Shown here piece after piece: positions 57,607-64,000 of a stretch of DNA of 64,000 nucleotides. A model generated the notes under the pieces. The model did no database searches. It saw only the letters and a program-made list of their open reading frames with translations, and had not been told where the DNA came from. The translations under genes were made by a program, and so were the position numbers. The stretch is from Rosa chinensis (lineage: Eukaryota > Streptophyta > Magnoliopsida > Rosales > Rosaceae). Within the stretch, counting starts at the first letter, position 1, and every line of letters begins with the position of its first letter. Location of the stretch: contig NC_037090.1 in the NCBI RefSeq assembly GCF_002994745.2, positions 6,445,501-6,509,500 on the forward strand. Reading direction: 5' to 3'.

Positions 57607-58229
57607 TGCACCATTGCAAGCGAATCGTAGCCTACTACGTACCATTGTAGGTATATACTTATAATGATGTGTACATGTTGTCTGTAATAAATAAAAAAAC
57701 TAAAAAAAAACAGATCAGTAAGAAAGTTGTAAGTTCCATGAAATATAGAAACTAGTGTGGCCAATGTATGAAATCAAACCATTATATCAGTAGAAAAAAT
57801 ATATATTTGCTATCTGCAAACCTTTGGCTTTGAGTCTTAGACAAAACTCAAAAGTGAGTTATTGCATGTGCTTGGTTTTGGACAATCTGGTGTCTGATAT
57901 ATCACTTTTGTTCGTTTAATTTTAACTACAGCACCAAATACTGGAAAAGTTTTTCGCAGACTGGATCGTAGGTATACTACTATATATGGAGTTCAAAACA
58001 ATGAAGGTTTCAATTGGTTTTATTCTAAAGGTATCAAGATTTGGTACTAGGCCCCTGCAGTGTTATTGTTGAAGACTGAACGTATCAATACTAATTAAAA
58101 TCAAACAACTGGAAACAACTTGACCCTGTTGCATGGTACATTATGTTATATATTCTGTTATTCTGCATTAATAATACTCTTATATATTGTTAAAAACCCC
58201 ATCAATAATACAACTTTTTAACGAATTAT
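57607..58229. other. Cysteine protease 3' flank
   Basis: This AT-rich stretch probably begins with the protease 3' UTR (GTAATAAATAAAAAA at about 57685). It runs to the left edge of the Copia-2 LTR. No other feature is supportable. Confidence 0.5.
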
Positions 58230-58555
58230 TGTTTAAGGATAAGTAAATTGACACACAGAGAGAGAGAGAGAGAGATTCAAGTGTGTCTTTCATTTCATTC
58301 AAAGGAGGTATTTATAGGGATACAATTTGAAGTAAATAATGATACAACTTGATGGCATCTTCAATTGTAGCCTCTCCTTGTGGCTTCTTCATTTGCAGCT
58401 TCACATTGTGGTTGTGATGATGATGATTGCCACACTTGTTCCCCATTGGCATAAAGCTTGACTCACAAGTCATTATACCTAAAATACCTATCTTATACAT
58501 GACATAGACATTTTATACTATGAACAATACAACATGTTTCATATATACTACAACA
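58230..58555 (-). repeat. Copia-2 3' LTR (boundary inferred)
   Basis: The plus-strand left edge TGTTTAAGGATAAG matches the start of the Copia-1 LTR (TGTTTAAGTATAAT), and the right edge CTACAACA lies against CTCCCC, the complement of a polypurine tract. The length of 326 bp depends on that left edge; the partner LTR is outside the window. A (GA)n run sits at 58257-58276, and a TATA-like box (CCCTATAAATACC on the minus strand) is present near 58310. Confidence 0.75.
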
Positions 58556-58731
58556 CTCCCCTTGGATATTTCATGTTGATAGTATTTGTCTAAGCCGTGC
58601 GCTTCGAAATTGCCTCGTTAAAAACCTTGCCAAGTAATAAAACCCTGTGGGAAAAAACAACCTTGGTCGAAGGAGAAAAAGAGTGCAACGCGCATTGAGC
58701 GTGGAGTATGATTCTAGATACTCCCCCTGAT

Positions 58732-61700
58732 TTAGACTCCCCCTGAGAGTTCGGATAATCTTCTTAATCCGATACTCTTCACATGTTTCTCGAAAGGGGT
58801 TTTTGGTAACGACTTAGTAAATAAGTCCGCTACATTATCCTCTGATCGGATTTGATTTACTTCAATGTTTAGAAGTGTTTGCTGTTGCTGATTGTAGAAG
58901 AATTTCGGCGATATATGTTTAGTATTGTCACCCTTGATAAAACCTAATTTCATTTGCTCAATACAAGCTGCATTATCTTCGTAAATGCATGTAGGTTTAT
59001 CCGTGGTAAACTTCAAACCACAAGTTCCTCGAATGTGTCTATTTATAGACCTTAGCCATATGCATTCACGCACAGCTTCATGTAGAGCAATAATCTCTGC
59101 ATGATTTGAGGAAGTAGCGACAAGTGTCTGTTTTGTAGATCTCCAAGATATCGCCGTGCTTCCCATGGTAAAGACATAACCTGTTTGGGAGCGACCTTTA
59201 TGGGGGTCAGAGAGATACCCTGCATCAGCAAAGCCCATCAAAACATTATTTTTATTTTGATGGAGGGGAGGAGGAGAACGTCGGTCACCATGGATGGTGT
59301 TGCCGGCGTCTGTATTACGGAAGGTGGCTTTTTGCCTCATAGGGTCTGATCCCAATCTTCCGTCTTTTATTTTCTCTTTGTAGGGATAAAACAAGCCCAT
59401 ATCAATCGTACCTTTTAAGTATCGAAAGATTGTCTTTATGCCAATCCAATGGCGGCGTGTTGGCGCAGAACTATGTCGAGCTAACAAGTTCACTGCGAAT
59501 GAGATATCTGGCCTTGTGCATTGTGCTAAATACAATAATGCGCCTATCGCACTTAGATAGGGTACTTCAGCCTCTAATAATTCTTCGTCCTCATCCTTTG
59601 GACGAAACGGATCTTTTGTGGGCTCAAGACTTCGGCCGATCATGGGAGTACTTACAGGCTTTGCTTTATCTTCATTAAAGCGCCTTAGTAATTTTTGAGT
59701 ATATGCTGACTGATGGATCATAATCCCATCACTACGGTGCTCGAGTTCTATTCCGAGGCAAAACCGTGTTTTCCCAAGATCTTTCATCTCAAACTCGGAT
59801 TCCAAATATTTAGCAGTTTCCTTTAACTCATTTAGAGTTCCAATTAGGTTCATGTCATCGACATAAACTGCTACAATTGCAAATCCGGAACTTGTTCTTT
59901 TAATGAACACGCAAGGGCATATTTCATTGTTAATATATCCATTTCCAATCAAGTAGTCACTTAGACGGTTATACCACATCCGTCCGGATTGTTTCAATCC
60001 ATATAATGAGCGTCTTAATTTTATTGAAAACGCGCTCTGTGGTTTAGAGCCACTTGATTTTGGTAATTGAAGTCCATCAGGAACCTTCATATATATCTCT
60101 GAATCTAGATCCCCATAGAGATATGCTGTAATTACATCCATAAGCTGCATGTCAAGTTTTTCGGAAACTACCAAACTGACAAGGTAGCGGAACGTTATAA
60201 TGTCCATTACGGGAGAGTATGTCTCCTCGTAGTCGATTCCAGGGCGTTGTGAGAAACCTTGCGCCACGAGGCGGGCTTTATATCTCATCACCTCATTTTT
60301 CTCATTACGCTTTCTAACAAAGACCCATTTATGGCCAACAGGTTTTATATTTGGTGGTGTCAGCATTATAGGCCCAAATACCTGTCTCTTTGTTAGTGAA
60401 TCCAATTCAGTCTGGATCGCATTTTTCCATTTAGGCCAATCCGCTCTTCGTTGACATTCTTCAACAGAGCGAGGTTCGATATCATCATATTCTATGATTC
60501 CTTTTGCAATATGATATGCAAACGCATCATCAATTGCCATAGAATTTCTATCCATCATCTCATGTACATTATTGTAATTTATGGAGATTTCTCTATTCTC
60601 TGGAGTTGGTTCTGACATTGGAGCGTCCCCCAATGGTGTCTCTTGGACATAACCATAATCCGGAATATTCTCGTGAGATGGATTATTCATATCTATGATT
60701 AATGGATTATTATTTTGTGCCAAACTCGCCTTCTTTCTTGGGCGAGAATCCATCGAACCTATAGGTCTCCCGCGCTTCCTGGCAGGAGCCGTGGGCCTAG
60801 CCAATGTGTCACCCATAGAGGGAACGTTGGCGCCATTCTCATGTATTTTTGAGATGGCATTATGTCTTTTAGGGACATCAATCCTTGCAGGTGTATTTGC
60901 AGCAGGTATGTGTGATCTCGTCACTTTAGCGATATCAGAAAACGCATCAGGCATCGATTCTGCTACGTTCTGAAGATCGAGAATTCTCTGCACTTCTTTT
61001 TCAGATTGTGCAGTTCGGGGATCAAGATGAGACAAAGTGGGGACAAACCACGACAATTCCTGTCCTTTTTGTTGAACATTAGTTATGTTCATGTCTCCCC
61101 CTAAAGACGGGAAGACTGTCTCATCAAAGTGACAATCCGCAAATCTAGCGGTAAATAGATCACCTGTCAAGGGTTCTATGTAGCGGATTATGGTTGGGGA
61201 GTCATAGCCAACATAAAGGCCTAGTCGTCTTTGAGGACCCATTTTAGTGCGCTGTGGTGGCGCAATTGGCACATAGACTGCACACCCAAATATACGTAAA
61301 TGTGAGACATTAGGCTCATACCCAGTCACCATCTGGGATGCAGAAAAAGGTTGGGTGGCAGTGGGCCTTAGACGAATAAGCACAGCTGCATGTAATATTG
61401 CATAGCCCCAAGCAGAAATAGGGAGATTGGTGCGCATAACCAATGCCCTAGCAACCATTTGAAGTCTTTTAATGGCAGCTTCTGCGAGACCATTTTGGGT
61501 ATGTACATGAGGGACGGGGTGTTCAACCTCGATCCCAATGGACATGCAATAATCATCAAAAGTTTTTGATGTAAACTCCCCAGCATTGTCAAGACGAATT
61601 GACTTAATAGGATGATCAGGGTGGTGAGCCCTTAACTTAATAATTTGTGCTAGGAGTTTAGCAAATGCAGCATTTCTTGTGGATAAGAGCACGACATGTG

Positions 61701-62004
61701 ACCAACGTGTCGATGCATCAACCAACACCATAAAATATCTAAATGGTCCGCAAGTTGGATGGATAGGTCCACAGATATCACCTTGTATTCTTTGTAAGAA
61801 TGGTATATTTTCTTTAATGTCTTTTGCATAGGATGGTCTCGATCCTACTTTTGCTAAAGAGCAAGCTTTGCAAAACGAATGATATGCTTTAGAAGTAATT
61901 CTTTGAACCTCTTTTTGGTTCGTATTCCTTTTTGTTTTAAAGAATGGATGTCCGTGTGAAGTTTTTAATATACGGATCATCATATCACGACCTGGGTGTC
62001 CCAA
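58732..62004 (-). CDS. Copia-2 pol: integrase, reverse transcriptase, RNase H
   Basis: The open frame of 1090 residues is uninterrupted. It begins inside the GAG-pre-integrase (GHPGRDMM), and zinc ligands continue in YHSFCKACSLAK. Integrase residues are D76 (GDICGPI), D139 (IRLDNAGEF) and E175 (NGLAEAAIK), with the canonical 35-residue gap between the last two. An AT-hook-like KRGRPIG lies at about 410-416. The reverse transcriptase runs from about 540 to 790 with YVDD at 714-717, and RNase H fills the C-terminus (GFADAGYLSD, YEDNAACIEQ, VADLFTKSLP). The protein copies the element RNA and inserts the cDNA. The true protein would start upstream in the protease frame but a frameshift near 62041-62046 separates them. 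Confidence 0.92.
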   Translation of the reverse strand: MGHPGRDMMIRILKTSHGHPFFKTKRNTNQKEVQRITSKAYHSFCKACSLAKVGSRPSYAKDIKENIPFLQRIQGDICGPIHPTCGPFRYFMVLVDASTRWSHVVLLSTRNAAFAKLLAQIIKLRAHHPDHPIKSIRLDNAGEFTSKTFDDYCMSIGIEVEHPVPHVHTQNGLAEAAIKRLQMVARALVMRTNLPISAWGYAILHAAVLIRLRPTATQPFSASQMVTGYEPNVSHLRIFGCAVYVPIAPPQRTKMGPQRRLGLYVGYDSPTIIRYIEPLTGDLFTARFADCHFDETVFPSLGGDMNITNVQQKGQELSWFVPTLSHLDPRTAQSEKEVQRILDLQNVAESMPDAFSDIAKVTRSHIPAANTPARIDVPKRHNAISKIHENGANVPSMGDTLARPTAPARKRGRPIGSMDSRPRKKASLAQNNNPLIIDMNNPSHENIPDYGYVQETPLGDAPMSEPTPENREISINYNNVHEMMDRNSMAIDDAFAYHIAKGIIEYDDIEPRSVEECQRRADWPKWKNAIQTELDSLTKRQVFGPIMLTPPNIKPVGHKWVFVRKRNEKNEVMRYKARLVAQGFSQRPGIDYEETYSPVMDIITFRYLVSLVVSEKLDMQLMDVITAYLYGDLDSEIYMKVPDGLQLPKSSGSKPQSAFSIKLRRSLYGLKQSGRMWYNRLSDYLIGNGYINNEICPCVFIKRTSSGFAIVAVYVDDMNLIGTLNELKETAKYLESEFEMKDLGKTRFCLGIELEHRSDGIMIHQSAYTQKLLRRFNEDKAKPVSTPMIGRSLEPTKDPFRPKDEDEELLEAEVPYLSAIGALLYLAQCTRPDISFAVNLLARHSSAPTRRHWIGIKTIFRYLKGTIDMGLFYPYKEKIKDGRLGSDPMRQKATFRNTDAGNTIHGDRRSPPPLHQNKNNVLMGFADAGYLSDPHKGRSQTGYVFTMGSTAISWRSTKQTLVATSSNHAEIIALHEAVRECIWLRSINRHIRGTCGLKFTTDKPTCIYEDNAACIEQMKLGFIKGDNTKHISPKFFYNQQQQTLLNIEVNQIRSEDNVADLFTKSLPKTPFEKHVKSIGLRRLSELSGGV

Positions 62005-62492
62005 ACGGTCGTGCCAAAGCCTGTATGTGTCGGAATCCCATAATTTTCATTCATGACATGGTTGGATTCAATGACTCTAATAGTGGTTGCGTACAATCCA
62101 CTAGAGCGACACGTGAGTTTCTCTAATACTCGTGTATTTCCGTAGTTATTAGAGGTGATGTAAAGGAACTCTTGTCCATTCTCACAATGTGTTTTCACAT
62201 GAAAATCATTGGCTCTTATATCTTTAAAACTTAATAGGGTTCTTCCAGCCCTTGGAGCATATAAAGCTTCGGCGACATTAATATTTGTGCCATTCGGCAA
62301 TAGAAATTGAGCTGGTCCACGACCATGAATCAATTGAGATGGTCCTGCCATCGTGGTCACTGAAGATTGACTAGGTGTCATCCATAAGAATAATTGCCTA
62401 TGTCGTAATATAGTATGTGTGGTGCCACTATCAAGAAGGCATTCCAATTCTCCCGAAGACATACTGAAAAATAAAGTTCGGAATATTAACAC
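61980..62492 (-). CDS. Copia-2 protease and GAG-pre-integrase start, frameshifted at its end
   Basis: This frame of 170 residues contains the retroelement aspartic protease signature LLDSGTTHTIL (about residues 19-29), which cleaves the polyprotein. The start of the GAG-pre-integrase follows (THCENGQEFLYITS). Near residue 150, at about 62041-62046, the frame leaves the conserved path and the homology continues in the pol frame ending at 58732; one missing base explains this. The sequence just upstream of MSSGELECL is TTATTTTTCAG, a good splice acceptor. Copia-1 lacks this whole protease segment. Confidence 0.85.
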   Translation of the reverse strand: MLIFRTLFFSMSSGELECLLDSGTTHTILRHRQLFLWMTPSQSSVTTMAGPSQLIHGRGPAQFLLPNGTNINVAEALYAPRAGRTLLSFKDIRANDFHVKTHCENGQEFLYITSNNYGNTRVLEKLTCRSSGLYATTIRVIESNHVMNENYGIPTHTGFGTTVWDTQVVI

Positions 62493-62811
62493 ATGTCAAT
62501 GACATTGATAATGCGATACTTTATTAATAGGGAAAATAGTCAATGATTACATCAAAGTTTCCAAAGTTTATTCCAATATAAAATCAAACTTTATACAAAT
62601 TGTAATTGCTCAATCCGTTTGGTAATTTCAATAAAATATGACCAGGTAAGTATAGAGATGTTGGTGGAGCGAGGCTCGCTTAAGTACCATGATCTCAATT
62701 ACTTGCCTAGACATCATACTTCATTGAGTACGCCACATAAGAAAAAGTCAATACAATTGTTATTTGACTAAGGCACATTTGCCGTTTTATTGGAAAATAG
62801 AAAAGACTATT
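62493..62811 (-). other. Copia-2 gag-pol spacer
   Basis: About 320 non-coding bases separate the gag stop from the protease frame. Read on the sense strand they contain AATAAA-type signals (GGAATAAACTTTGG, TTAATAAAG) and end in TTATTTTTCAG. Copia-1 has a similar spacer at 53608-54026. Most Copia elements fuse or closely join gag and pol. Confidence 0.6.
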
Positions 62812-63951
62812 TTAATCAAAGTCTGCGGCATCCTCGTGCTCTTCATTTCCAGCTTTGAAGTCTTTTATGGTGAGAATTACATCTTCACCATCATCTTCTT
62901 CAGCAAGGTGAGCTTCTTGCTCCCTCATTTCCCTGTACTCCTTGTAGCTTGCAGCTAGTTGTGTACTTGCTTGGCATTGTTTAAACCAATGCTCGATTGA
63001 TCCACACCTATGACACACGTCATTGTGATTGACTTTCTTTATTTGAGGTGCACGTTGTGGATATTCCCTAGGCGGGTTGTTGCTGCTACTACCACGGCGT
63101 ATTATGCGACCTCCACGGCCCACAGTGTTACGGCCCATGGTGTTGTTATATTCTCCTCTCCCACGTGTGGATTTGCCACCACGTGTGCCCGCTCCAAAGT
63201 TGCGGTTTCCTTCCTTATTGGGGCGGTTGTATGGACCCATGCGTCCGTCATTTCCCTTTTTAGGGTATACATGCCCCTTATTAGTAGGGTACCGCTCCTT
63301 GCGCCCTTTCTTGGGTGCATTATAATTCGCCTCACGAACGCTTTTGGTTCCTACGGGCCTTGAATTATAATTCTTTACAAGGATATTGTCGTGCTTCTCA
63401 TCTACCGACAAAATATTGATAAGTTCATTGAACTTCGTAAGTCGTCCAGCATTATATTCAGTGCGATATTGCTTTGATAGTATAATTGCTGCGACGGGGA
63501 AGGTGGAGAGAGTTTTCTCAATCAGCTCTTCTTCTGTGAGAGGTTTTTCACAGAACTTCAGCATGGCTCTTAGCCGAAGAGCTTCTGAATTGTATTCAGC
63601 AACAGACTTGAAGTCGGAGAAGCGTAAATTGTTCCATTGAATCTTCAAGTCAGGGAGGAGGGAATCTTGGATATTATCAAAGCGCTCTTCTAGCGCTACC
63701 CATAGGTCCCTTGCATCTTTGATGGACATATACTCTAATCTGAGTGCTTTGTCCATATGGCGTCGCATCAAGATAATTGCTTGTGCATGCTTTATGGGTG
63801 TTCGTTGGAACACAAGGCCCGCGTTTGGTGCCTGGATTATGGGCAATATCCCTTTTGATGTGAGATGGTTCTCAACGTCGGTTCTCCAACTATGGTAATC
63901 CGAACCAGTTGAGTCAAGGATTTGAAAATCGAGTCTAGGTTCATTCGACAT
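62812..63951 (-). CDS. Copia-2 gag with CCHC zinc knuckle
   Basis: This complete frame of 379 residues starts MSNEPRLDFQILDSTG. The N-terminal 200 residues are a Copia gag fold (YHSWRTDVENHL, LWVALEERFDNIQDSLLPDL, LTEEELIEKTLSTFP). A basic Gly/Arg/Asn-rich stretch (about 205-300) follows, then one zinc knuckle CHRCGSIEHWFKQC (C-x2-C-x4-H-x4-C, about 313-326) and an acidic tail ending DAADFD. Gag forms the particle and binds RNA. It is unbroken, unlike pol ahead of its main frame. Confidence 0.92.
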   Translation of the reverse strand: MSNEPRLDFQILDSTGSDYHSWRTDVENHLTSKGILPIIQAPNAGLVFQRTPIKHAQAIILMRRHMDKALRLEYMSIKDARDLWVALEERFDNIQDSLLPDLKIQWNNLRFSDFKSVAEYNSEALRLRAMLKFCEKPLTEEELIEKTLSTFPVAAIILSKQYRTEYNAGRLTKFNELINILSVDEKHDNILVKNYNSRPVGTKSVREANYNAPKKGRKERYPTNKGHVYPKKGNDGRMGPYNRPNKEGNRNFGAGTRGGKSTRGRGEYNNTMGRNTVGRGGRIIRRGSSSNNPPREYPQRAPQIKKVNHNDVCHRCGSIEHWFKQCQASTQLAASYKEYREMREQEAHLAEEDDGEDVILTIKDFKAGNEEHEDAADFD

Positions 63952-64000
63952 CCTTGAAATAAGAAGAAAAAGATGTATTAGTTTCGGAGTTTAAAACTTC

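Larger units (their letters stand above)
58230..64000 (-). mobile_element. Copia-2: LTR retrotransposon, 5' end outside the window
   Basis: The element is related to Copia-1 over most of pol. Its 3' LTR is 58230-58555, followed inward by a CTCCCC tract, pol, protease, a non-coding spacer and gag. The 5' leader and 5' LTR lie beyond 64000. It is the better-preserved relative: protease and zinc knuckle are present and the main pol frame is unbroken, but a single-base frameshift lies ahead of it. Confidence 0.9.

Overview
This is nuclear DNA from a flowering plant, almost certainly a eudicot. The genes have many short exons with GT-AG introns, the intergenic DNA is AT-rich, and there are plant-only families: a DYW-class PPR protein, SOQ1, an AIF/bHLH147-149-type bHLH, a short type-II pectinesterase and a RALF-like peptide. 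Copia, LINE-like, SINE and MITE sequences lie between them. The gene styles would suit Rosaceae, but that is a guess and was not tested.

Layout. 1-13.7 kb is a decayed pectin methylesterase (PME) cluster: an N-terminal fragment at 1.3 kb, one complete five-exon gene at 4.5-6.3 kb (minus) and a dead copy at 12.7-13.7 kb (minus). Retroposons have broken it up, two of them with clear target-site duplications. An ARID-HMG protein gene (9.7-12.3 kb) sits inside the cluster. 14-28.5 kb is gene-rich: an intronless PPR-DYW gene, an F-box gene with a two-base frameshift, and a complete 28-exon SOQ1 gene (HAD phosphatase, thioredoxin-like and NHL domains, chloroplast) that can be joined in frame from start to stop to give 1079 residues.

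28.5-49.4 kb is gene-poor. It holds one bHLH gene (33.5 kb), one RALF-like secreted peptide gene with a His/Asp-rich repeat tail (42.5 kb), LINE remnants, a MITE, and an array of diverged gene-like modules (about 43.4-48.9 kb) that I could not identify.

49.5-64 kb is dominated by two related Copia elements on the minus strand. Copia-1 (49479-56014) has two identical 208-bp LTRs, yet it lacks the protease region and carries stop codons, so it was probably moved recently in trans. Its 5' leader carries four copies of a small hairpin whose stems vary while pairing is kept. Copia-2 (58230 to beyond the window end) has a complete gag and a long pol ORF with one frameshift ahead of it. Between the two sits a papain-like cysteine protease gene whose signal peptide is interrupted by a stop codon.

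The genes do not form a pathway. The most unusual signals are the hairpin array in the Copia-1 leader, the defective element with identical LTRs, the PME gene that appears to use a retrotransposon LTR as promoter, and the unidentified duplicated module array.
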